This document shows positions 1 through 7,473 of a stretch of DNA of 64,000 nt, in pieces. The DNA comes from CAYFKJ01 sp964528595 (GTDB taxonomy: Bacteria > Pseudomonadota > Alphaproteobacteria > UBA2966). Location: positions 26,791-90,790 of the forward strand of contig CAZGTM010000009.1 in NCBI GenBank assembly GCA_964528595.1. Direction: 5' to 3'. Both the position numbers and the translations under genes were made by a program. A model generated the notes under the pieces. The model did not search any database and was not told the DNA's origin. It saw only the letters and a list, made by a program, of their open reading frames with translations. Positions within the stretch are counted from its first letter, which is position 1. Every line of letters starts with the position of its first letter.

Positions 1-2
1 TA

Positions 3-626
3 AGCAAACTGATCGCCACCAAGGAAAAGTGGGCGCGCGACAACCGCCAACCCGGCGGCCCCGGCGACGGCGGACGCCTGCCGCCCGGCCAACGGCTGGT
101 CGACGGCTGGCCGGTGCTCGATCTCGGCGTTCAGCCCTACGTTTCGGAGACGAACTGGACGCTGACGGTGGACGGCGCCGTCGAGGCGCCGCTGGCCTGG
201 AACTGGGAGGATTTCCTCGCCCAGCCGCAGGTCAGCATGGTCAGCGACATCCACTGCGTCACCGCCTGGTCGCGTTATGACAACCGCTGGGACGGTGTGG
301 CGACCACGCACCTGCTTGAGGCGGTGAAACCGAAACCGGACGCCACCCATATCATCCAGCATTCCCACGACGGTTACACGACGAACGTGCCGCTGGAGGT
401 CTTCGCGGCCAAGGACGCCATCCTGGCCCATAGCTGGGAGGGGCAGCCGCTGACCCGCGAGCACGGCGCGCCGATGCGCCTGGTGATCCCGGCGAAATAT
501 TTCTGGAAGTCTGCCAAATGGCTGAAACGTCTTGAATTCGTGGCTGCCGACCGCCCCGGTTTCTGGGAGGAACGCGGCTATCACAACGACGGCGATCCCT
601 GGAAGGAGGAACGCTACAGCTTCTAG
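3..626 (+). CDS. Sulfite oxidase-like molybdopterin oxidoreductase (5' partial)
   Basis: The reading frame is open from the window edge to the TAG at 624, so the true start lies upstream. The visible 207 residues match the YuiH/sulfite-oxidase-like family (COG2041), oxidoreductases that bind molybdopterin. The IHCVTAWS stretch (nt 249-272) carries the Cys that in this family ligates molybdenum. The C-terminal part has the conserved GAPMRLVIPAKYFWKSAKW core, with its last residues split off here, and ends ERYSF as expected for a full-length C terminus. No signal peptide can be judged because the N terminus is missing. The partner of such proteins is often a heme-containing membrane subunit; none is visible downstream. 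Substrate unknown. Confidence 0.85.
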   Translation, partial: SKLIATKEKWARDNRQPGGPGDGGRLPPGQRLVDGWPVLDLGVQPYVSETNWTLTVDGAVEAPLAWNWEDFLAQPQVSMVSDIHCVTAWSRYDNRWDGVATTHLLEAVKPKPDATHIIQHSHDGYTTNVPLEVFAAKDAILAHSWEGQPLTREHGAPMRLVIPAKYFWKSAKWLKRLEFVAADRPGFWEERGYHNDGDPWKEERYSF

Positions 627-710
627 CGCTCCCCGTTTCGGTTTGGTTCGCCCGCTTGGTCATAGGGTGGTTGGTGAGATAGGAAAAACAATAATCAGGG
701 GGACTGAAAC

Positions 711-1808
711 ATGCGTACATTGAACCTGCTTGCCGCCGCCGTGATCGCCGGCGGCGCCGGACTGGCCGTCGCCGGCTCGGCCGCTGCGGCGGACCAACGC
801 GAGACCGTCGAAATGTCCAAGGCCAAGGTGCCGATGCCGCCCTGGCCGGCGGGCGACGAGGTCGGCATGGCCAATACCCTGGGCGCGGGCACCTGGATGC
901 GCTGCGCTTTGCACCTCACCAGCGCCGGCGCCAAGACCTACGAAGTCAGTCACGAACGGTCGAACACCATGCCCTTGTCTCCGTTTGGGGTGCCGCTGAA
1001 ATACACCTACAGCGCCACCAAGGGCGTGCCATATTCGCTGCATGCCTGGAACGGCGAGATCGTGGCGAGCGGCGAACCCGGCGCGCAGGGCACGCAGATG
1101 GATGCGCTGGGCCACTTCGCCGTCATGGACAAGCTGTGGAAAGGCGAAGGCAAACCCGACGCCGCCAACGCCAAGTATTACGGCGGCTACATGCAGAAGG
1201 ACGTCAAACCGGCCGACTCCTCGCCCTTAATGAAGCTCGGCATTGAAAACGTGCCGCCGATCATCACAAGCGCCGTGCTGCTGGATGCCAAGTCGCATCT
1301 GGGCGGCGGTCAGCCCATGAAGCCCGGCCAGCTCGTCACGGCCGCCGACATCGAAGCCATGCTGAAGGCCCAAGGCCTGGGCTGGCGCGGCCTGATGGCG
1401 GGCGACGTGCTCTACATCTACACGGGCTGGGGCGACAACTGGAAGGACCCGGACACCGAAAAGACCTACTACACGATGGGTCCGGGCCTGTCCTATGACG
1501 CGGCCCAGTACCTGAAGGGCAAAGCCGTGGTCCTGGTGGCGCTGGACAATCCCTTTACCGATCCGGTCAACAACGGCCAGCTGATGGGTAAGGCGCCGCC
1601 GGCCGAGGGCACGCCGCAGGGCCTGCCGTTCGCCATTCACCACGAGAATCTGGCGGTCTCCGGCATTCACCAGATCCAGAACGCCAACCTCGGCGCGATG
1701 GCGCGGGACAAGGTCTGGACTTCCTGCACCATCATCCTGCCGTTGCGCTCGCGCGGCGGTTCGGGCTCGCCCGTGCGGCCCGTCGCTATCGGCGTGCCCG
1801 GTCAGTAG
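711..1808 (+). CDS. Secreted cyclase-family protein (kynurenine formamidase-like fold)
   Basis: A 365-residue protein with a clear signal peptide (hydrophobic stretch then AGSAAAA near residues 21-27), so probably periplasmic. The body matches the COG1878 cyclase/metal-dependent hydrolase family. The metal-site motif appears as GTQMDALGH at residues 127-135, a known variant of the HxGTHxDxPxH pattern in which Gln replaces the first His of GTH. The C-terminal ENLAVSG...RGGSGSPVR segment is also typical of the family. An AGGGGG ribosome site lies about 8 nt before the ATG. Members hydrolyse formylkynurenine, cyclic amides or related compounds; the substrate here cannot be told. It follows the oxidoreductase gene after an 84-nt gap. 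Confidence 0.8.
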   Translation: MRTLNLLAAAVIAGGAGLAVAGSAAAADQRETVEMSKAKVPMPPWPAGDEVGMANTLGAGTWMRCALHLTSAGAKTYEVSHERSNTMPLSPFGVPLKYTYSATKGVPYSLHAWNGEIVASGEPGAQGTQMDALGHFAVMDKLWKGEGKPDAANAKYYGGYMQKDVKPADSSPLMKLGIENVPPIITSAVLLDAKSHLGGGQPMKPGQLVTAADIEAMLKAQGLGWRGLMAGDVLYIYTGWGDNWKDPDTEKTYYTMGPGLSYDAAQYLKGKAVVLVALDNPFTDPVNNGQLMGKAPPAEGTPQGLPFAIHHENLAVSGIHQIQNANLGAMARDKVWTSCTIILPLRSRGGSGSPVRPVAIGVPGQ

Positions 1809-1831
1809 CGGGGACGCAAGCACCTGTTCAC

Positions 1832-1862
1832 ATCCCCCGGCCGGGCGGACCGGCCGGGGGAT
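1832..1862 (+). terminator. GC-rich hairpin after the cyclase gene
   Basis: A perfect 13-bp stem (1832-1844 with 1850-1862) and a 5-nt loop lies 24 nt after the cyclase stop. No T-tract follows, so it is either a weak or factor-assisted terminator or an RNA-stabilising hairpin. The 138 nt after it are AT-richer and probably hold the promoter of the next gene. Confidence 0.5.
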
Positions 1863-2000
1863 GATCGATATGACGGCGAAGCGGGTCCGCCTTTCCGCTA
1901 TCCTTTTCTCCACTCGAATTATTTTTTCGCAACCCTGCATCCATATGGCCGCGGGGCGCATCTCTATGAATAACAGTTACTCAATTCACAGGAGATCGAG

Positions 2001-2417
2001 ATGGAAAGCATGGGTATCGGCGCCGGTTTGGGCGCCATCGGATTTTGGGGATTTATCGCCGCGGTCGTGGTCGCCGGCATGTGGTACGACCTGCGCCGGA
2101 AGGAAGCCAAGCAGGAAACCGTCCGCCGGTTGATCGAAAGCGGCCAGAATCTCGACGACGCGACCTTGGATAAGCTCATGTCGGCAGGGAGCAGCGGTGA
2201 GGGTGAAAACCTGGCCCGCGATCTGAAGGTCTCCGGCCTGATCGTCATCTTTGTGGCCCCCGGCCTGGCCATTATGGCGTGGTTCCTGGGGCAAATGAAC
2301 GAAAACGCCTTGCTTCCCGTGCTGGGGGCGGCCTTCCTGGTCGGCTTCGTCGGGATCGGTCTGTTGGTGGCGGCGAAGGCCGCCGCCAACGGCAACTCCG
2401 CCAACCCGAATCGGTAG
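2001..2417 (+). CDS. Small two-helix membrane protein, DUF6249-like
   Basis: A 138-residue protein with an N-terminal membrane segment (about residues 5-27), a short charged region with WYDLRRKEAKQ, and two further hydrophobic stretches (about 77-96 and 104-125). The RRLIESGQNLDDATLDKL segment resembles DUF6249 proteins, which occur next to ECF sigma factors. AGGAG lies 6 nt before the ATG. It is followed after 20 nt by the sigma factor gene, so the two are probably co-transcribed. Function unknown; a role with the sigma/anti-sigma pair is inferred only from position. Confidence 0.7.
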   Translation: MESMGIGAGLGAIGFWGFIAAVVVAGMWYDLRRKEAKQETVRRLIESGQNLDDATLDKLMSAGSSGEGENLARDLKVSGLIVIFVAPGLAIMAWFLGQMNENALLPVLGAAFLVGFVGIGLLVAAKAAANGNSANPNR

Positions 2418-2437
2418 ACGGATCGAGATCTCGGGTC

Positions 2438-3007
2438 GTGTCTCCCACGCGGCAGGAATACGGGCAAAGCGCGGAAGCGCTGATCGTCGGCCTCGCCCGG
2501 ACCGGCGACCGCGAGGCGTTCGCCGAACTTGTGCGCCGCCGCCAGTCCTGGATGCGCAACCTGATGCGGCGCTTTAGCGGCGACGCCACCCTGGCGGATG
2601 ATCTGGCGCAGCAGGCGTTCCTGCAGGCCTGGCGCAAGATCGGCACGTTGCAACAACCCAGCCGCTTCGGCGCCTGGCTCAAACGGCTCGCCGTCTCTAT
2701 CTGGCTGCAGCATGTGCGCAAAAACGACGCCCTGCGCGACGCCGACGAAATCGACGGCATCGCGCTTCCCCAAGCTAGCAGCGCCGGCGCGGCCATCGAT
2801 CTCGACCGCGCCCTGGCGACGCTTTCCCCACCTGAGCGGCTCTGCATCGTGCTTTCCTATCACGAGGGCATGACACACGGCGAAATCGCCGAACTGACCG
2901 AAATTCCGCTAGGCACGGTAAAATCCCACGTCCGCCGTGGCACCCAGCGCCTGCAGCAACTACTATCCGCCTACCGTGAGACCCCACAATCGGAGGAAAC
3001 GGCATGA
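2438..3007 (+). CDS. ECF-type RNA polymerase sigma factor
   Basis: About 189 residues from a GTG start at 2438. The frame is open further upstream, but that part overlaps the preceding gene and has no family similarity. Region 2 is seen in AFAELVRRRQSWMRNLMRRF and the LADDLAQQAFLQAWRKI helix; region 4 in ALATLSPPERLCIVLSYHEG followed by the helix-turn-helix GEIAELTEIPLGTVKSHVRR. No N-terminal region 1, as is usual for group 4 sigma factors. The stop overlaps the next ATG by four bases (ATGA), which implies translational coupling with the membrane protein that follows. Confidence 0.9.
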   Translation: MSPTRQEYGQSAEALIVGLARTGDREAFAELVRRRQSWMRNLMRRFSGDATLADDLAQQAFLQAWRKIGTLQQPSRFGAWLKRLAVSIWLQHVRKNDALRDADEIDGIALPQASSAGAAIDLDRALATLSPPERLCIVLSYHEGMTHGEIAELTEIPLGTVKSHVRRGTQRLQQLLSAYRETPQSEETA

Positions 3008-3357
3008 CTGACGAACGTGATCCGGCGCTCCAGGCGCTCTTCGCCGAAGCCGAACAGGACCTGCCGGCTGAGGACTTCGCCGTCGGCGTAATGGAACGGA
3101 TCGAGGCCGAGCGGAAAATGACCGCTCTACGTTGGCTGCTCGGGGCGGTGACAATGCTTGCTTGCGCCTGGTTGCTCGCCGCGCCAGTGCAGGAGGCCGT
3201 CGTCCTCTTGACGCAAGGCCTCTCCGTGACGCTGGTGGATCTGGACAACCGGCTCCTAGCCCAGGTGCTTTCGCCGGTCAACAGCGTCGCCGGCATTGTC
3301 GGCCTGGGTTTTCTTGGCCTTTACGGCCTACACCGGAAAGTCTTCAAACGCGCTTAG
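3004..3357 (+). CDS. Putative membrane anti-sigma factor
   Basis: A 117-residue protein with an acidic N terminus (residues 1-35), a transmembrane segment near 41-62 and a second near 93-110. It starts inside the stop codon of the ECF sigma gene, the classic place for an anti-sigma factor. It does not carry the HxxxCxxC zinc motif of ZAS anti-sigma factors, and I do not recognise a named family. The role as sigma inhibitor is therefore an inference from operon position, overlap and topology (cytoplasmic N terminus of about 40 residues, then membrane). Confidence 0.6.
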   Translation: MTDERDPALQALFAEAEQDLPAEDFAVGVMERIEAERKMTALRWLLGAVTMLACAWLLAAPVQEAVVLLTQGLSVTLVDLDNRLLAQVLSPVNSVAGIVGLGFLGLYGLHRKVFKRA

Positions 3358-3375
3358 CTGGAAGGAAAATCGCAG

Positions 3376-4161
3376 ATGGATCTCAACCTGACGGGTAAGA
3401 CCGTCCTGATCACCGGCAGCTCGAAGGGCATCGGCAAGGGCATCGCCGAAGCCTTGGCGGCGGAAGGCTGTAAGCTACAACTTGTCGCTCGCACCAAAGA
3501 CGATCTGGAAGCGACGGCGGCGGCGATCCGCGAACAAGCGGGTGTCTCGGTTGATGTCTTCCCGACGGACCTCAGCATCAGCGCGTCGGTCGGTGAACTT
3601 CTGGCGGCGGCGGGCGTGCCGGATATCCTGGTCAACTGCGCCGGCGCCATTCCCGGCGGCAACCTCGAAGCCATCGACGAGGCCACCTGGCGCGAGGCCT
3701 GGGACCTCAAGGTGTTCGGCTACATCAATATGAGCCGCGCCTTCTACGACGCCATGAAGGCGCGCGGCCACGGCGTCATCGTCAATATCACCGGCCTCGC
3801 CGCCGACCGCACCGACGCCGACTACATCGCGGGCAGTGCGGGCAATTCGAGCCTCAACACCTTCACCCGCACGCTGGGCAGCCGCAGCCTGCGCGACGGC
3901 ATCCGCGTGGTGGCCGTCAGCCCCGGCGCGGTGGCGACCGAGCGCATCGTCACCCTGATGCAAAGCCGCGCCGAAGCCGAATTCGGCGACGCCGGGCGCT
4001 GGCAGTCCTACCTCGCCAACTTGCCCCTAGCGCGCGCCGCCGCCGTCGAGGAGATCGCCGACGTCGTCACCTTCGTCGCCTCCGACCGCGCCAGCTACCT
4101 GAGCGGCACCGTCGTCACCGTCGACGGCGGCCACGGCGCCAACATGGCGAGTTTCGGGTAG
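3376..4161 (+). CDS. SDR-family oxidoreductase with altered active site
   Basis: A 261-residue Rossmann-fold short-chain dehydrogenase. The cofactor motif TGSSKGIG is at 13-20 and the NCAG motif at 87-90. The catalytic region reads DYIAGSAGNSSLNTF: Tyr150 is present, but the position of the usual Lys (YxxxK) is Ser154, and the catalytic Ser appears as Thr139 (NITG). The C-terminal SGTVVTVDGG segment is normal. A subgroup of SDRs shares this YIAGS pattern, so it is probably a real divergent clade rather than a mutation. It lies 18 nt after the anti-sigma-like gene and 14 nt before the RraA-like gene. Substrate unknown. Confidence 0.85.
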   Translation: MDLNLTGKTVLITGSSKGIGKGIAEALAAEGCKLQLVARTKDDLEATAAAIREQAGVSVDVFPTDLSISASVGELLAAAGVPDILVNCAGAIPGGNLEAIDEATWREAWDLKVFGYINMSRAFYDAMKARGHGVIVNITGLAADRTDADYIAGSAGNSSLNTFTRTLGSRSLRDGIRVVAVSPGAVATERIVTLMQSRAEAEFGDAGRWQSYLANLPLARAAAVEEIADVVTFVASDRASYLSGTVVTVDGGHGANMASFG

Positions 4162-4175
4162 GGCGTGGAAGAAAT

Positions 4176-4841
4176 ATGAACCAGGAGCTTACGTTGAAGG
4201 AAAAGAACATAGAGCGCTTACGCAATCTGGCGGTTGCGACCTTGTCCGATGGCTGTGACCAGATCGCCGGGCGGCGGGGTTTTATGGATTACGACATTAA
4301 GGCCCGCGTGAACGCCAGGAAAATCGCCGGCACTGCCGTGACGGTCCTGGAAGTGCCAAGCACGGACCGGCATATGCCGGAGCTCGTCTTCGATGTCATC
4401 GACGAAGCCCCCGCCGGCAGCGTGATCGCGGTCGGCTGCGGCGGCGATGCCAACACCGCCGTGTGGGGCGAGTTGATGAACGCGGGCGCCACCGTCCGGG
4501 GGCACGAGGCCGTGGTCCTGGACGGCGGCACCCGCGACGTGGAACTTATCCGCCGCGACACGGATTTCCCGGTTTATGCCCGCTCTGTTGTGGCTTCAAG
4601 TTCCATCGGACGCCTGATGACATTGGCCCGCGATGTCGCGGTCGAAGTCGGCGGCGTGGTTGTCAATCCCGGCGACTATATTGTCGGCGATGAAGACGGT
4701 GTCGTCGTCATTCCCGCCGAACATGTGGAAGAAATCATCGCCTTCGCCGAACAAGCGGAAGCAACGGAAGCCGAAATGGCCGCCTACATCGCCGAAGCCG
4801 GGTCCATACGCGCCGCCATCGCAAAATTTGGCCGGGCCTAG
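4176..4841 (+). CDS. RraA-family protein (HMG/CHA aldolase-like)
   Basis: A 221-residue protein of the RraA/4-hydroxy-4-methyl-2-oxoglutarate aldolase family. Visible family marks are the AVWGELMNAGATVRGHEAVV segment, the metal-site DGGTRD, and the C-terminal VGDEDGVVVIP strand. Family members act either as class II pyruvate aldolases/oxaloacetate decarboxylases or, in Escherichia coli, as RNase E inhibitors; the DGGTRD and GGD motifs fit the enzyme type. It lies 14 nt after the atypical SDR, suggesting joint use in catabolism of a carboxylic acid. A palindromic repeat lies 36 nt after its stop. Confidence 0.85.
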   Translation: MNQELTLKEKNIERLRNLAVATLSDGCDQIAGRRGFMDYDIKARVNARKIAGTAVTVLEVPSTDRHMPELVFDVIDEAPAGSVIAVGCGGDANTAVWGELMNAGATVRGHEAVVLDGGTRDVELIRRDTDFPVYARSVVASSSIGRLMTLARDVAVEVGGVVVNPGDYIVGDEDGVVVIPAEHVEEIIAFAEQAEATEAEMAAYIAEAGSIRAAIAKFGRA

Positions 4842-4877
4842 GGGGCTAACTGCTTCGGCCTGTTGCCGGGCGGACAC

Positions 4878-4916
4878 AAAAATGGGGACATGTGCTTGTT
4901 ACATGTCCCCATTTTT
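4878..4916. repeat. Perfect palindromic element, REP-like
   Basis: A 16-bp perfect inverted repeat (4878-4893 with 4901-4916) around a 7-nt loop. It ends in a run of T on either strand and could act as a terminator for the RraA-like gene. The arm core AATGGGGACATGT matches the arm core AATGGTGACAGGT of the palindrome before the RAYT transposase gene at the end of this window in 11 of 13 positions, so I place both in one family. Confidence 0.75.
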
Positions 4917-4991
4917 ATGCTTGCGGCGGATCGAGTAAAATAATTGAATAAAACTTGAGCTGAGCTCGTGAAAGCTGTTCCTTGAATCTAA

Positions 4992-5028
4992 TTTTGGAAA
5001 TTGAAAGTAGTCAGAAATGTACCTGTCA
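4992..5028. repeat. Degenerate half copy of the RAYT-linked palindrome
   Basis: The stretch 4992-5028 aligns loosely with the loop and right arm of the palindrome at 63729-63788: a TTTT-GAAA-TTGA-AAG run followed by GTACCTGTCA (5019-5028), which is identical to 63770-63779. No matching left arm is seen here. It may be a decayed copy or a remnant of an excision event. The similarity is short and was aligned by eye. Confidence 0.4.
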
Positions 5029-5045
5029 GAAGGCTATGTGAGGGC

Positions 5046-6176
5046 ATGAAATTTTTATCGGTATTTGCTCTACTGTACATACTTTCAATGAAAGCAATTT
5101 TACTGGGTGCCATTCTGGCGTTCGGAAGCCAATCCATGGCGCAAACATCCAGCTCTGTTCGGAGTGTTTTCGGACCTGCATTCTCGCCGGACAACCGGGT
5201 TCTTGCTTTCACAATTTGTCTTGTTGAGAAGCTATGCAGTATCGCCTTGCATGACATTAGCACCGGAAAGATACGTTTGCTGAAACCACCTGACGGTGAG
5301 GAATGGAAATATCCTCGCTTCTCCCGTGACGGACGATTCATAGCATTTGAAACGCGGGACCCGGATAAGGGCTGGTTTGGAAGGAAGGGCTACTACTATT
5401 CACTGGCCATAATGAATGCCGATGGAACCGGTATTCGTAAACTTACAAAAGATGATGCGTGGCGCGCCTCCCCGACGTTCTCACCTGATGGTACCCGTTT
5501 GATTTATATACGGTCTGACCTGGAAAGCACTCCGCGGCGTAAGGTCTACGATAACGAGATTTGGGAGATCGACATTGCGACGGGCGAGGAGCGGCGAATC
5601 CTCGACATCAATTTTTACGGTTTGTCTCAAGCGGAGTTCCTGCCCGATGGAAAACAATATGTCGTTGCGGCTGAAGGGTGGCACGACGCCGGCAGCGAGG
5701 AATTCGGAGCCGGATATCGTCATCGAAAAAAATCACTATGGCGGGGGCGAATTGGAGGGAAGAACTTAGACCTTGTTCGAGGACCCAACACCGTTCCAAA
5801 TACAAAGGTCTTTGTGCCGATTTCCATGGGTGGACTAAGCGGAATTACGGGCGATGGTTCTACAATTGCCTTTCTTTACATCACCGGCTACGTACGCGGA
5901 ATTAAGTACGATTATGACCTTTTTATTCAGCATGGGCTTCTACGCAATTCCAAGGTGACAAGGGTTACTGGGGGCCCGGACGCAATTTTTAGTTTGCAGG
6001 ATATTTTAGGGTCCACGCTAAGGAGTGCGGGCATTTCGCTCGACGGCCGCAAAGTGGCGTTTACGACATTTGACTATGACGCCAAAGAGTTTGGTCTATG
6101 GGTCGGCGATATTGAGAAACGTACTCTTGAGCGAATAAGCCTCGAATTTGCTACCGACAGCGTGCCACCTAAGTAG
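5046..6176 (+). CDS. TolB-like beta-propeller protein, exported
   Basis: About 376 residues from the ATG at 5046. A signal peptide (hydrophobic run ending near FGSQSMAQ) is followed by PD40/WD40-like TolB repeats, seen as FSPDNRVLAFT, FSRDGRFIAFE, MNADGTGIRKL, FSPDGTRLIYI and SLDGRKVAFT. Such repeats build a propeller that binds proteins or peptides in the periplasm. The frame also allows a TTG at 5001 and an ATG at 5088; the choice is uncertain because no site has a strong Shine-Dalgarno. The gene is visibly richer in A and T than its neighbours and sits alone beside palindromic repeats, which suggests acquisition by transfer. Partner unknown. Confidence 0.75.
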   Translation: MKFLSVFALLYILSMKAILLGAILAFGSQSMAQTSSSVRSVFGPAFSPDNRVLAFTICLVEKLCSIALHDISTGKIRLLKPPDGEEWKYPRFSRDGRFIAFETRDPDKGWFGRKGYYYSLAIMNADGTGIRKLTKDDAWRASPTFSPDGTRLIYIRSDLESTPRRKVYDNEIWEIDIATGEERRILDINFYGLSQAEFLPDGKQYVVAAEGWHDAGSEEFGAGYRHRKKSLWRGRIGGKNLDLVRGPNTVPNTKVFVPISMGGLSGITGDGSTIAFLYITGYVRGIKYDYDLFIQHGLLRNSKVTRVTGGPDAIFSLQDILGSTLRSAGISLDGRKVAFTTFDYDAKEFGLWVGDIEKRTLERISLEFATDSVPPK

Positions 6177-6203
6177 TTGTTTCCATTTTGTGCGGCAGTT
6201 CTT

Positions 6204-6788
6204 CTAAAGCGCCGCCTCAACCATATCCAGGTGATCCTGGCCGAAGAACATTTCGTCGTTGACGAACATGGTGGGCACGCCGAAGACGCCGCGGGCGACG
6301 GCGGCTTCGGTGGCGGCGATGAGTTTGTCTTTGACCGGCTGCTCCTGGGTGCGGGCGAAGAGGTCCTCGGCGTCGAAGCCGGCCGCCGTCAGGACCTCAG
6401 CAAGGGTGGCGGGGTCGGACATGTCGCGGGCTTCGGCCCACTGGGCGCGGAAGCTCGCCGCCGTGTAGTCGGCCAGGCGGCCGTCCTCCTCGGCCACCAC
6501 GGCGCCGCGCATCAAGCCGAGCGAGTTGAAGGGCGCGCCGGCGTGGAAATCGAGGGCGATGCCGTGATGCCTTGCCGTGCGCGGCAGCTCGGTCCCCATC
6601 ATGTAATTGCGCTTGGAGGGCACATCGACCGGACCGGCGTTGCCGCTCAGCTTGAAGACGCCGCCGACCAGCACGGGGCGCAAATTCACCTCAGCACCGG
6701 TGCGTTCCGTCAGGCCCGCCAGGCGTTCGTGGGCGATGTAGGAGGGTGGGCTGGAGAGGTCGTAGTAGAAATCCAGTGTTGCGGTCAT
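6204..6788 (-). CDS. 2-hydroxychromene-2-carboxylate isomerase family (DsbA-like)
   Basis: About 194 residues with a thioredoxin-like DsbA fold of the HCCA-isomerase group. The N-terminal motif FYYDLSSPPSY places Ser where DsbA has the CxxC, as expected for these glutathione-dependent isomerases, and the C-terminal GVFGVPTMFVNDEMFFGQD is the cis-Pro/active-site strand region. I prefer the ATG at 6788 because GAGG lies 6 nt upstream; another ATG at 6800 overlaps the stop of the upstream gene by four bases. Substrate unknown: NahD-type activity in naphthalene degradation is only one option and no such pathway is visible here. Confidence 0.85.
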   Translation of the reverse strand: MTATLDFYYDLSSPPSYIAHERLAGLTERTGAEVNLRPVLVGGVFKLSGNAGPVDVPSKRNYMMGTELPRTARHHGIALDFHAGAPFNSLGLMRGAVVAEEDGRLADYTAASFRAQWAEARDMSDPATLAEVLTAAGFDAEDLFARTQEQPVKDKLIAATEAAVARGVFGVPTMFVNDEMFFGQDHLDMVEAAL

Positions 6789-6796
6789 GGGGGGCC

Positions 6797-7459
6797 TCAT
6801 TTCTGCCTGAGTTCGATCGCCGCCCTGAAAACGTCCGCGAACATCTCGGGCGTCAGCCGGCGCGTGTTCACGTTATAGCGCGAACAGTGGTAGCTGTCGG
6901 CCAGCTTCAGGCCGCCCGGCAGGTCGTGCAGGGCGTTGTGGCCGAAGGGATAGTCGGCTTTGCGTAAGCCCAAGGTGGTGAGCACGGCGTCATGGGCGAT
7001 GCGGCCCAGCGCCAGGATGACGCGGAGTTCCGCCAAGGCCTCGATTTCTGCCGCCAGAAAGGGCCGGCAGGTCTTGGCTTCCGCCCCGGTCGGCTTGTTT
7101 TGCGGCGGCACGCAGCGTACGGCGTTGGTGATGCGGGCGCCGACCATCTCGAGGCCGTCGTCGGGCCGCTGGTCGTAGACGCCGCGGGCCAGGCCGAAGT
7201 CGAGCAAGGCCGGGTAGAGCAGATCGCCGGCGCCGTCGCCGGTGAAGGGCCGGCCCGTGCGGTTGGCCCCCTTGAGGCCCGGCGCCAGACCGACGATCAG
7301 CAGCCAGGCGTCATCGGGGCCGAAGGGCGGCACCGGCGCGTTGTGCCAGTCGGGGTGATCGGCGCGGTGGCCGGCGAGGAAATCGGCCAGCCGCGGGCAA
7401 AGCACGCAATCCGGGCCTGGTCCGGCCAGGGCGTCGGCCCGGGACAAAGTTTTGGTCAT
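6797..7459 (-). CDS. Uracil-DNA glycosylase, family 5 (UdgB type)
   Basis: A 220-residue DNA repair glycosylase that removes uracil and some other deaminated bases. Motif 1 is GLAPGLKGANRTGRPFTGDG (57-76) and motif 2 is HCSRYNVNTRRLT; motif 1 with NRTGRPFTGD is the family 5 signature. Four Cys fit the [4Fe-4S] cluster: Cys18, Cys21, Cys116 and Cys131. Motif 2 has Cys where Pro is usual (HPS). It is the middle gene of a minus-strand run NYN protein - UDG - isomerase with 14 nt to the gene before and a possible four-base overlap with the gene after. Confidence 0.9.
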   Translation of the reverse strand: MTKTLSRADALAGPGPDCVLCPRLADFLAGHRADHPDWHNAPVPPFGPDDAWLLIVGLAPGLKGANRTGRPFTGDGAGDLLYPALLDFGLARGVYDQRPDDGLEMVGARITNAVRCVPPQNKPTGAEAKTCRPFLAAEIEALAELRVILALGRIAHDAVLTTLGLRKADYPFGHNALHDLPGGLKLADSYHCSRYNVNTRRLTPEMFADVFRAAIELRQK

Positions 7460-7473
7460 GGGGACGCCCTAAA

